This document shows positions 20,183-30,296 of a DNA stretch of 64,000 nucleotides, piece by piece. The DNA comes from Meconema thalassinum. Taxonomy: Eukaryota > Arthropoda > Insecta > Orthoptera > Tettigoniidae. Where the stretch lies: contig OX336389.2 in the NCBI GenBank assembly GCA_946902985.2, positions 169,828,704 to 169,892,703 on the forward strand, read 5' to 3'. Numbering within the stretch: the stretch's first letter is position 1; each line of letters begins with the position of its first letter. The notes below the pieces were generated by a model. The model saw only the letters and a list, made by a program, of their open reading frames with translations, was not told the DNA's origin and did not search any database. A program made the position numbers and the translations under genes.

Positions 20183-21636
20183 TTGTACAAGGGAAAGGAG
20201 ATTGAGAATCATGTAATAGAAAGGGAAGAGGAAACTGATCAGGATGCGAAAGGAGATTTAATATTGAGATCAGAACTTGACAGAACATTGGAAGACTTAA
20301 GCAGGAACAGAGCACCAGGCATAGATGATATACCGATTGAGTTGCTACGCTGCATAGGTAATGATGGTCTGATCAGGTTATTTCACTTGGTGTGTAGGAT
20401 TTATGAGACAGGTGAGGTACCCTCTGATTTCAAGAAGAATGTTATTATCCCTATACCGAAGAAAGTGGGAGCTGACAGATGTGAAGATTACCGTACAATC
20501 AGCTTAATTACTCATGCTTCAAAGAGCCTGTCTAGAATAATTTATAAGAGGATGGAAAGCCAGATAGAAACGGAGTTGGGTGAAGACCAGTTTGGTTTCA
20601 GGAAAAGTGTAGGAACAAGGGAAGCTGTACTAAGTCTTAGACTGATTTTGGAAGGTAGAATAAGGAAAGATAAGAGAACGTTCATGGCATTTGTAGACTT
20701 AGAAAAGGCTTTTGATAATGTTGATTGGGCTAAATGAGCGGGGGAGACAAGCAGAAGCATTCCGTAGGAGTGTGAGAAGCATGATACGGAGCAAGGATGT
20801 CCCTCAGAACAGCAAAAAGGTCATATATCACACGTACTACGTCCCTATCCTGTCTTATGCCTGGGAGACCTGGGTTATGAAAGGAAGGGAGAAGAGCAAA
20901 ATACAGGCCAGTGAGATGAGTTTCTTGAGAAGCAGTATTGGAGCTACAAAGATGGACTGAATAAGAAATGAGAGGACCAGAGAATTAATGAAGGAGGAAC
21001 CATTACAGGATGGTATAGAGAAATCTAGACTTAGATGGTATGGACATGTAAAATGAATGGAGGAGAAGAGGATACCCAGTAGGATACACGAGACGAAGTG
21101 GAAAGGAAAGAGACCGAGAGGAAGACCAAGAGGAAGACCGAGAGACAGGTGGCTGAAGGGGGTGGAAGAAAGTGTGAAGAAGAGAGGAGAAGACTGGACA
21201 AGGGTGAAGGCTGAGAGATGGTGGGAAGACAGAAGACGTTGGAGAGGCTTGTGTTCCAAACAGACACGGCCAGTGGCTGGAAACTGTGCAAGATGATGAT
21301 GATGATGATGATGATTGGGCTAAATTGTTTGACATTTATAAAACGATTGGAATAAAGTACAGGGATAGGAGGGTGATCTACAATCTGTACAGAAAACAGA
21401 CAGCAGTCATTCGAGCTGAAGTACATAGGAGAGAAGCTGGTATTCAGAAAGGTGTAAGGCAAGGCTGCAACTTACCACCCATACTTTTCAATCATTACAT
21501 TGAACAAGAAATGCAGGAAATTGGAGAAGAATTTAAAGTGGGTGTGAAGATTCAAGGAGAAATAATTTCAACTCTGAGATTTGCTGATGACATCGTCATT
21601 TTGGCCAACACACCTGAGGATTTGAATGAGTTTTAG
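20183..21636 (+). pseudogene. LINE ORF2 reverse transcriptase, split by an insertion
   Basis: An open segment 20183-20735 carries RT motifs NRAPGIDDIP, VIIPIPKK, DYRTISL, EDQFGFRK and motif A FVDLEKAFDNV. It stops where another LINE fragment is inserted, and resumes at 21312 with DWAKLFDIY, motif B VRQGCNLPPILFN and motif C FADDIVIL. Excluding the insertion and one target duplication restores continuity. A stop follows DLNEF at 21634-21636, and further downstream bits (21740-22000) lie in changing frames. Two of three catalytic Asp come from FADD and one from motif A. Confidence 0.8.
20736..21311 (+). mobile_element. 5'-truncated LINE fragment inserted in the RT
   Basis: It is bounded by a duplicated TGATTGGGCTAAAT (20722-20735 and 21312-21325). 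The insert encodes the C-terminal end of a different LINE (AFRRSVRSMIRSKDV, RWYGHVK, GRPRGRPRDRW) with stops at TKMD* and K*MEE, and ends in an (ATG)n tail. A 13-14 bp duplication plus a simple-repeat tail is what target-primed insertion leaves. The same family occurs at 17187-17612 and, more diverged, at 503-905. Confidence 0.88.
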
Positions 21637-22029
21637 AATGGTATGGACTCTGTCTTGAGGAAAGAATTCGTGATGAAAATTAATAAATGTAAAACAAGAA
21701 TATTGTAATGCAGCCGAAATAAATCAGAAACCTCTATGGACATCTAATTGGCAGGTGAAAAACTAAAGGAAGTAGAAGACTTCTGTTACTTAGGAAGCAA
21801 AATAACCAGTGATGGACGAATCAAAGAGGATATAAAAAGTAGATTGGCTCAGGCAAGGAAAGCATTTCTACAGAAAAGGAATCTGTTTGAAAGCCCATGG
21901 AAGTGAAACTTGGACTATTGGTGCAGCAGAAAAAAAAGGAGAATTGAAGCTTTTGGAATGTGTTGTTACTGGAGAATGATGAAGATCAGATGGATAGATA
22001 GGGTTACAAACAAAGAGGTATTAAGATGA

Positions 22030-22300
22030 TTGGGAGAGGAGAGATGTTTCTGGCAACTGCTAATGAAGAGAAGGTTGAGGTTGGTAGGACACATACTAAG
22101 ACACCCAGGAATAGCAAGCTTAGTTATGGAAGGAAGGGTCGAGGACAAGAACTGTAGGGGTAGACCAAGGTTAGAATATGTTAAACAGATTGCCTCGGAT
22201 GTAGGGTGTGGCAGCTATGTAGAGATGAAACGATTAGCTCAGGACAGGGAGCATGGCGAGCTGCATCAAACCAGTCAGAAAACTGAAGACTCTAACAACA
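22030..22300 (+). pseudogene. C-terminal remnant of the host LINE ORF2
   Basis: A frame reading LVGHILRHPGI, EGRVEDKNCRGRPRLEYVKQ and KRLAQDRE is the usual Arg-rich end of insect LINE ORF2. It differs from the GRPRDRW tail of the inserted fragment. Its frame is separated from the RT by several breaks. Confidence 0.65.
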
Positions 22301-22414
22301 ACAGATTCCAACAACAATCACAGCCTGATAGACTGGTGGGCTACTGTCTATTCCTGGGTGTCTTAGTTTGTGTATTTTTTGTATTGAATGACGGGAATAC
22401 ATTTTACCATATTG

Positions 22415-23391
22415 TAATGCACAAATAGTACAAGATGAGTGAAACTAGGCCAGAAGTTAGAAGTGTCCTGGCACACTGGTACAAGCCAGCGTCATAGATG
22501 TATCATTGTCAAGTGAGAATTAAAGTGTTCCCCATTGCTCACTGGTCAGAGCATCGGTGTACAAAGCTGGAGGTCATGGGTTGGACATTTTAATTCTCTA
22601 TGTTCCATCTACATCTGCATTACACAACCAAATTGCTTCCTTTGTTGTTTCCCTTGCAGTAATATTAATATACAGTCTCAAAGAGAATTTATTAATTATT
22701 AATGAAGCATAACTCCACAGTTTTGTCCACATTGAGTTTCCGCATTACTATGCATGTTGGTTCAGTTTGTCTTCCGGATGATCTGAAAGATCAATCGGTT
22801 AAGAATTGTTAGAACCACACAAACTGTAGTTACATTGTCATGTGCATAAAATGTGAATGGTTTGAGTTCTTCTGCCACGATTCCACAACTATAGGGGTAC
22901 CAGGTAGGAAAGACGGTTGGAGGCGGGGCTCGCATTACGTAGCTGCTGAAGAGCTTCCCCCTCCATACACGACTTCGGAAGGTCCAGCGACAAGGACAAC
23001 GAAGCAAGTAGCAGCGAGAAAGAGAGAGATACACTTCCCCTACCTGACGCACATGCGCAGAAGAAAGACTACCAGTTGAGTGGCAAGGGAGCTGGAAACA
23101 CTCTCCCCTACTTTGGTACGCTTGCGCATTGAAACATTCTTTTCTACCTGGTCACTCTATAGCAAGTACTCATTCTTAGATGTGCTCTGGACTGACAATG
23201 GTAGTCATGCTTGTGAAGGTACAGCGTTAGGCCATGGGGTCAAGCTATCAGTGGACTCAGTAGATGAGTGTTTTCAAACCCCATTATTGGTCATACTTGA
23301 AATGGTTTATAATTTTCAACTGTAGGCAATTGCCAGGACACTTCTAACTCCATGCCTAGTTTCACTTATCTTGCGCTATTTATGCATTACA
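22415..23391. mobile_element. Non-autonomous element with ~60-bp imperfect inverted ends
   Basis: GTAATGCACAAATAGTACAA…GTGAAACTAGG…GAAGTGTCCTGGCA at 22415-22475 reappears in inverted form at 23330-23391 with about 85% identity by eye. The roughly 850-bp interior has only short, unrecognised frames. A clean target duplication was not seen, so the superfamily is unknown. Confidence 0.6.
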
Positions 23392-23554
23392 CAGCCTAAT
23401 AGCTGTCATTGAGGTTGGCATCATTAAGGGCACTGGCTATAAAAACTACCTGCCACACAGAAATTCATTGTATCTCATCCCCGACCATGGCAACATTTTA
23501 GATCACCTAGGGCATTCTTCAAATTTTTAAAAGTTTAGCCTACATATTCTTTAA

Positions 23555-24287
23555 GGTCACCACGTACTCTTACACGATGAAAAGTCTATTTTTGTGGCAT
23601 CACTTTACTAAGTATTTTCTATGATTCTTGTCACATATAAGAAGCGGTATATTCTGAGCTGTTTTTGACCATGTAGTGCTACTTTGCTGTTATAGGATGT
23701 GAGAAATGAATACAAATTTGGACAGATACATTTTCAAAAAAATGTTGTATAAGTTGCTTCAGGTACACATTTCTCAGTTTTTTTTCAATCATATATTCTC
23801 AAATTTTGTTCACATACTTGGATTGGATCATGGCAGATGAGTAACCACTTTGTTTCATTATTATTGGGTCAGAATGCAAGAAAAAAACAACACAACAAAC
23901 TCTTTCTTTTTAAATTTATTCAAAAATATGTATCAATTTTTCTCTCCCCAATCCATGTCTACTATGTTTTAGAAGTGAAAATAGGTTAACATTCAAGTAC
24001 TTCATTAGGCGAGTTAATGTAAAAGAAATTAGCCCTCTATCTTAAATGGTTTCCAAGTTATTGGTACCTAAACATGAAAAATGAATAATAACGGAAAACA
24101 GCTGGCAAAGTTAAAAGTGTATTATTCAGAGCATGGGACGCTAATTTAAAAAAACGAATTTAAGGTAGTTGTAGACATCAAAACCCCAACAAACTATATA
24201 TATTTGGATTCAGAAAAGAATGAAGAATTTTATGGCGCCAAAATAAGAGAAACAATTTTTTTCATCATGCAAGAGTACGTGGTGTCC
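23555..24287. mobile_element. TTAA-flanked MITE with ~30-bp TIRs
   Basis: The left end GGTCACCACGTACTCTTACA and the right end reversed GGACACCACGTACTCTTGCA match at about 25 of 29 positions. Both sides carry TTAA (23551-23554 and 24288-24291), the duplication used by piggyBac and Kolobok families. At 733 bp with no coding frame it is non-autonomous. Confidence 0.8.
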
Positions 24288-24291
24288 TTAA

Positions 24292-24967
24292 CATGTCTCC
24301 TTGTAGGTCCGAGGGTATGTGTAGTGCAGTTTGAATCCCCTGTATTAGGGACTTCATAGCAGCTCATCAGCCGCAGCCCCCTAGACTAACAATGTGTATG
24401 CTTTTATCATTCATTTCCTTCTGTACTTTCTAACTAACATTTCTTTCTTCTTTGTAGTGTAGAGGACGAGTGATATCATCATACTATTCTATACGAACTG
24501 AGTTTCTGAACTTTATATGGCAAGAGAGCTTAAAGTGCTGTGATTTATCCTGTGATTTGCACGCAGTGTGACGTTGGTGAATTTATATACTCCAGAAGAA
24601 TTATCACAAGTGAATTGTTAACATTAAGTTTTTCCAATGATATTAAGAAACTTGGTGTACAGATTTTTTTACTGCCAATAAAAATGTGTTTTAAAGATAA
24701 TTAAGAAGTTGATGGATATCATGCATCAATAGTGTAAAGTGTTAACCCTGTCATTGATTCCTGATATAGGCCTATGTTGTATTAACTGGAAAATGTTAAG
24801 TGAACCAATATTTACAATGATATGATAAGTTCTTGGTTGGAAAAAGTAACTGGGATAAATTAAATTTACTTCAGTAATTAGTGATCCTTAACAAGTAAAG
24901 GTGGTATGGAAGTAATTAGTATGGTTACAAATATAATTACCATATTTTGGCCTCAACATATGCATAA
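24292..24967. other. Unassigned stretch
   Basis: AT-rich DNA without recognisable gene or repeat ends. Confidence 0.45.
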
Positions 24968-27119
24968 CGTCGGCTTACTGTAAAAAGTTGGCAAGTCCAC
25001 TTTTGGGCAAAATGGAGTTATTGGCAGAAAGGTGTTGAGAATTGCATTATTTTTTTCAGTAAATCATTGGTAACTAAATTCAGAGAGCAAAAAAAGGACG
25101 ATGTAGGTTTTATTGGTTTTGCTAAGTCCATGTTTTTTTTTCATTGTAGTCTGCAAAAAAGTAAGTAAAGTCATTTACCAATTTCTTGCTGTAGTCTTTT
25201 CTCCACCTAGTGTTTCAGTTCTGAATGAAAAAATCTAGTAATTGAAATGACTTCATTATTTTCATTATTATGAAGGCCATTGTTGATTGGGTGGGCTTTT
25301 ACTACTTTGCAATGATTGATCTTCCAGCGTGTTATTGTTCTTGGAGCTATTTTCTTAACCATGATAACAAAGATGTGCGCGTGTGTCAATCGTCTTTCAT
25401 AAAACCCTTTGTATTAGTGATGGTCCTATCATGAAAGCTTTTCTGATGTGAATGAGTTTGGGTCATACAGTACTCGGGTAGTGATGGGGAAAATGCCCTG
25501 ATAATGTCGTTGCAGAGGTGAGAAAACACATGGAGCCATTCCCGGTAATGCAATCGCATTACTGCCATCAGTCTACGAAAAGGCTTTATCTCGATTCTTA
25601 ACTTTCAGTCTGTAAGATGTATGATCTTTATGTTCAACAATGCAAATACTCGTGGCGTACATTAGTTTCTAGTGTCACATATCGAACAATGTTTGTACGG
25701 AATACAACTGCTCTTTCTTTCCACCCGTGAAAGATCAGTGTGTAACATGCACTAGATTGGAAAAGGCAGTAGGAATCACCAAGGAAGCCCTAAAAGAGGA
25801 ATATGGCAATCACATCCAAAGAAAAATTGATGCAGCTTGTTCAAAGGATAAAGACAAAGAAAGATTAGAACATGATCCATCCTTCGTTCTGGGTACCTGT
25901 GACCTGCAGTGTGTTCTTCGAATCCCTAATGACTAAGACATCTCAAATATACTACTCCCGCAAAATCTGTGTCTACAATATTACTCTGTACGAGTCACGT
26001 GCTCCTCAATATGCCTGTTGCTTTGCTTGGACCGAACTGAATGGGAAGTGTGGAAGTTCTGATATTGGCAGTGCTCTGCTTCAGTGGTTTAATCAGCTTC
26101 CAGAATCACTTACAGACATCTGTCTATACTCGGACACTTGTTCTGGCCAGAACAAAAACAAAATTATTGCTGCATTGTTCATGTTCTTGGTTGAGAATGC
26201 CCACATTAATGTTGTAGAACACAAATTTTTAGAATCCAGACATTCAGGTATGGAAGTTGATTCTGTCCATAGCTATAGAGCATGAAAAGAAAAATGTCCC
26301 GGTATATTCCATGATGGATAGGCTAACGATCTTCCGGATGGCAAGGTGTCCAAGAAATAAAGGTAGAAAGAATGCAAGACCTTACGTTGTGAAGAAACTC
26401 ACATATAAGGACCTGGTAAATTTGACAGAAATATCAGCAGCACTAATAAGGAATCGCAATGTAGATGAACATGGAAATACAGTCAACTGATTGAAAATAG
26501 TATCTAAAGTTTGAAAAAGATCAGTCAAATCATCCAGTATCGCTATCACCCGCATTCAATCAAAAGGGCATCGAAAGAGTATGCCTAATGAACTTCCCAT
26601 GCATACCATGCATACCTCCCGATTTCAGAACAAAAGAAACAGGATCTGGAAATACTGTGTAGGACCGGGATAATCCCAGTAGAACTACATCCCTGGTACA
26701 AGAGCTTGCTGACCTCTTCCAATGCGAGTACTGCTGCTCCTGAGCCAAGCTTTTCAGAAAGGGAGACTGAATTTAGTGAGTAGCATGCTGTATGTAAACA
26801 ATAAGAGATCCCTGTTAACTTAGCTTGAAAAATTAAGTAATTGTAAGAATGCTGTAACTTACCATTATTGTCAGGAAAAAATCAGTACCGGTAAGTCATC
26901 ACTGTTTCCTTATTTCTTCTTATTATTATCAATTAAACACATTGTTAGACAAAGAAAAATAGTTTTGTTCACTTCTCTATTTACCCCTGCTCATAATGGA
27001 AATTAATTTAATTTGTATAGTTAATATAATTTATTTTTAAATTATGGCCAAACATTTAAATTGTCATTATCTCAAAATGTGCAATTTGTGACTTGCCAAC
27101 TTTTCGCAGTAAGCCGACG
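24968..27119 (+). mobile_element. DNA transposon of unidentified superfamily
   Basis: Inverted ends: CGTCGGCTTACTG, two differing bases, then AAAAGTTGGCAAGTC at 24968-24997, and the complement ending at 27119. ATATGCA occurs near both outer edges (24958-24964 and 27120-27126), but with three extra bases on the left, so the duplication is not clean. It encloses the decayed transposase-like gene at 25727-26630. Length 2152 bp. Confidence 0.7.
25727..26630 (+). pseudogene. Decayed transposase-like gene, family not named
   Basis: At least three reading-frame pieces in one direction. The first carries DQCVTCTRL (paired Cys) and a Lys/Glu-rich stretch. The second has CLYSDTCSGQNKNK and HKFLESRHSGMEVDSVH, which resemble the D-x2-C-x-GQN and KFLE-GH-x-MEVDS-H motifs of a transposase-like family widespread in insect genomes. 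The third has RPYVVKKLTYKDLVNL. The conserved Asp and Glu suggest a DDE-like core (inference). Frame breaks lie near 25935 and 26285, and again after 26490. Because it sits between TIRs, it is probably this element's own former transposase. Confidence 0.6.
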
Positions 27120-27498
27120 ATATGCAAGTCTCATTTTAAGATGGTTTTACTAATCTTTAAGTTGAACTAGTTGGAATCTACATCCATAAAGGCAACTTAA
27201 TACTTGATATTGATATAACATTCTTAGATCTCTACAAACTATGCTGGAGAGGGAGAGGAGGAGGAGAGATTGAGAACAGGGCTGTCTACAGTGAGTGGCA
27301 AACCAGCAACTGTCAGGAGGGGCCCTAGGTACCCAAACCCATGAGCGACTTGCTGTGCATTCTTTATTAAGTTTTATAATTTTTAACTTCCCAACTTTCT
27401 GGTGGCTAAGCCACAAGAAATAAATACCACTTGTTAGCTTATTTGGAACATGTTTAAACATTTAGTTCCACAAAGAACTAACTTATCTTATTTTCTTA
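27120..27498. other. Unassigned stretch
   Basis: A short purine-rich patch (GGAGAGGGAGAGGAGGAGG, about 27245) and nothing else recognisable. Confidence 0.4.
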
Positions 27499-27626
27499 TA
27501 CAGAGTGTCTCAAAAAAAATGTACTAACACTTTGAATGACTATAAAATGATTATTTATGAACATAGAGACAAGTTTAAGGGCTTCAGTTATAGAAGAGAC
27601 ATGTAATTAAAGACTCATGTTCGCAA

Positions 27627-27960
27627 ATGTTCAAATTGATCACCGTCAGTGTCCAGGAGTTTGACAAACTGCCACCAACGCACCGGACCATTGCTCGCAT
27701 CAGAGATAAATTTAGAGCAGATGGAACCGTTCATAACGTCAACAAGAAACGTTCTGGACGACCACCAGTCCTAGAAAAGAAGAACAGGTGCAGGAAGCCC
27801 TCACTCGATCCCCACCAAAATCACTACATCAAACGGCTCGAGAGACACACATCTCAAAAGATAGCGTCCATCGCATCATGAAACGTCTGCGCTGGAAATC
27901 CTACATTCCAACACGAAATTGGAAATTGACAGACAATGTCACGAAATTCCAAATGAACAG
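27627..27960 (+). pseudogene. Tc1-like transposase N-terminal fragment
   Basis: Two overlapping frames give [28 protein letters not shown], then after a frameshift near 27785-27800 [18 protein letters not shown] and [15 protein letters not shown]. These are the paired helix-turn-helix DNA-binding region of a Tc1/mariner transposase. The catalytic domain is absent, deleted between here and the right TIR. Confidence 0.75.
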
Positions 27961-28136
27961 TGTCGTAACGTATGCGAATCCATTGCTTCGCGTTATCAGC
28001 TTTGTCTGGACACTGACGGTCATCAATTTGAACATTTGCGAACATGAGTCATTAATTACATGTCTCCTCTATAATTGAAGCCCTTAAACTTGTCTCTATG
28101 TTCATAAATAATCGTTTTATAGTCATTCAAAGTGTT

Positions 28137-28458
28137 TGTTTTTTTTGTCGTGTAGCCACCTGAGAGGCCGAGTGCAAGTCTTTCTAGAGTCGACGCCCAT
28201 GGGCGACCTGCACGTCGGGATGAGAGATGGAATCGATGAAGATGAATGAAACTGGGCAAGGATGTGGAAGGAAGCGGCCGTGGCCTGTCAGAAGGTACTG
28301 TCCCAGCATTTGCCTGGTGTTGAAAATGGGAAACCACGGAAAACCATTTCAAGGACAGCCGACGGTGGGGCTCGAACCCACGCGTCTACCGAGTCAGCAG
28401 AGAGCTTGGCCCCTTGACCTAACGCTGCGTTTTAGCGCGCGTAGCCACTACTGTCGGT
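28137..28458 (-). mobile_element. SINE inserted in a Tc1 TIR, with 12-bp target duplication
   Basis: ATTCAAAGTGTT occurs at 28125-28136 and 28459-28470. The left end is a T run (poly-A tail of a minus-strand insertion). The head at the right carries a B-box complement GGGCTCGAACCC (about 28370). The body has the shared core GGAAGCGGCCGTGGCC, then CCCAGCATTTGCCTGG, then GGGAAACCACGG. The same family is at 39038-39334. Confidence 0.88.
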
Positions 28459-28661
28459 ATTCAAAGTGTTAGTACATTGTTTTGAGATACTCTGTATATT
28501 ATACTGGCCTTTCACATCACAAAACTCCCCTGATTTTCCATGTGATGGACTAAATTGCTTTTGATTTGTGGTTTACATTATGAGAAAATACAGGGTATCA
28601 ATTTCAAACTCATTATCTCAACATTATAAACTTGTAGCCATGTTTAGACAATAAGCTTGAT

Positions 28662-28724
28662 GGCAGCTTTGTTTTGAAATGGGACAAGCTTGGAGTTATT
28701 GTTTCATTTCAAAACAAAGCTGCC
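28662..28724. repeat. Perfect 20-bp hairpin
   Basis: GGCAGCTTTGTTTTGAAATG at 28662-28681 and its exact complement at 28705-28724, with a 23-base loop. Surroundings (28495-29118) have no recognisable gene. Confidence 0.85.
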
Positions 28725-29118
28725 ACCATTGCCAAAGATACCTCCCATCAATGCAAGTTCAACACTGGTGTCAAGTTGCAGTTCATCTTTGGCCAAGTCA
28801 TTCATGATTTATGAAAAGCAAACTACAGATTTCTGTACTAGATGATGATTACAGTAGTTTCGATATTTTGAGTCTTGATAGTTCAATATTCCCATAAATC
28901 AGAGTTGAGAAATTTGAAGTAAAAAAAAAAATCGTCAGTTTCAGTGCGCGAAAGCTTATCACTGGCAATGTGCTTGCTGACACGCTAGACACTGACCTTG
29001 AATGCCGTCCGACAGTTCACCAATCGTACCCTTCTCCGCCACTCCCTCCTTCTCACCTAGTTCTCTCAATTTCCTCGTTAATGACCGGTTACTCAATCGT
29101 CACGCAGTACCATGTGCC

Positions 29119-29865
29119 TATTAGGTATAGCATTCATTTCAGGTTCCGTATTGACCGTGTTTACAAATTTAAAAACCTGAATTTTCCGCCAAATCAATAC
29201 TTTTACTTATGTAAAAAAAATTTATGGGTACATGTTTTGGAGACCCTACTGTCTCCTTCTTCAGCCCTCCTTTGTTACTACAAACATCGTGTCACATTCA
29301 ACATCCCATAATAAAACAACAGAATACACAACATAAATTACACAACCACAACATATTAAAAACTATGAGCTTAAAAACACACTTAAAATTCAATAAACAA
29401 CTAAAGATAAAACATGTGATGCTCCTCGCATTTTTCAGTCAATCAGTTCATATTAAATTTGTGTCATGGGACACGTTAAATGTACTTTATCACAACATTT
29501 GTTTTGTTCACTTTGTTTCCGAAATATAAAATTGAATGTGATTAATCTATGGAGAATCTTGCTGAGTTGATTGCATCTAAGATTTGTCTATTGTCATTTT
29601 TACATTTGTTGTTTTAGGTAGAACATCAGGTATTATTGTGTTCCTATTCTATAATACTCAACAACATGTTATAGTAGAATGACTGTTGTTATGAATAACA
29701 GTCCAATGGGATTGAAGACGGTTAATTCAAGGCTTCTTATGATGGTAATCTGATGGTCGACGGCTTCGATTAATAATTTCAATACTATTGTACTGGTCCT
29801 GAAATGAATGAATTACGTTTTAGAAAATAAATCCCAAAAACTGAATATTATCAAAACCGGATCCA
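29119..29865 (-). repeat. PLE direct repeat, downstream copy
   Basis: It matches 32757-33503. Differences noticed: TTGACC versus TTCACC near 29151, an A/T tract swap at about 29212-29217, GTTTTGG versus GTTTCGG near 29237, and one base near 29707. It carries a degenerate hammerhead-like motif at about 29224-29270. Confidence 0.88.
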
Positions 29866-30161
29866 AATGAAATATAATAAAGACTTAATAAAGAACATTT
29901 CAAATGATACCTCGTCTCATTCATGAAATACTAAATAGTTCCAAACAATCTGAAGAATAAGAACATCAGATAATGCCTTTATTAGTACGTGTTTCCATAA
30001 TTATGGAAAAAAAAAACTTCCTTACGGAAATTAAAATATTACAAAGACTTACCGGACATAAGTGGCCTAGTCATTCTCACAGCCCTCATAGAGGTCCACT
30101 TCAACTGAGCTACACCTTACAAATGACACAGCTGCTCGCTTGCAGTGAAACGATTTGACGC

Positions 30162-30220
30162 GGAGGCGGGGAAAGGGGGGATGGGGGCGGAGGGGAAAGG
30201 GAGGGGAGGGGAGGGGTAAG
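30162..30220 (+). repeat. G-rich tract in the PLE 3' segment
   Basis: Runs of three to six G separated by short A/C spacers, followed by tandem GGGGA units. It could form G-quadruplexes on the plus strand. In the PLE RNA (minus strand) it is C-rich. Confidence 0.7.
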
Positions 30221-30296
30221 GAATTATATCGAACCGAGAGGGGAGTGAGTGTGTAATTGGTGTAATTAGAACGAAACGAAATGTATGAGAGAATAC

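Larger units (their letters stand above)
18736..22320 (+). mobile_element. Decayed APE-type LINE with nested insertion
   Basis: The element spans a 5' segment near 18736-18780, an endonuclease, a reverse transcriptase and a C-terminal tail, then a CAACA-rich 3' end near 22290-22320. The RT is split at 20735 by a 576-bp fragment of another LINE. Many stops and frame changes show it is inactive. The clade is uncertain: it resembles insect RTE- or CR1/Jockey-like LINEs that databases often mislabel as craniofacial development protein 2. The 5' boundary is approximate. Confidence 0.75.
27501..28494 (+). mobile_element. Long-TIR Tc1-like element interrupted by a SINE
   Basis: The ends CAGAGTGTCTCAAAA / CAGAGTATCTCAAAA (reversed) are flanked by TA (27499-27500 and 28495-28496). 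The inverted match continues about 165 bases inward (AACACTTTGAATGACTATAA, then GAACATAGAGACAAG, then CATGTAATTAA). In the right arm it is split by a SINE (28137-28458). Excluding the SINE and one duplication leaves about 660 bp, short for an autonomous Tc1 element. Confidence 0.85.

Noticed and set aside
24958..27126. ATATGCA as a clean target duplication of the unnamed transposon
   Set aside because: Three extra bases separate it from the left TIR, so a true duplication cannot be claimed from one copy.
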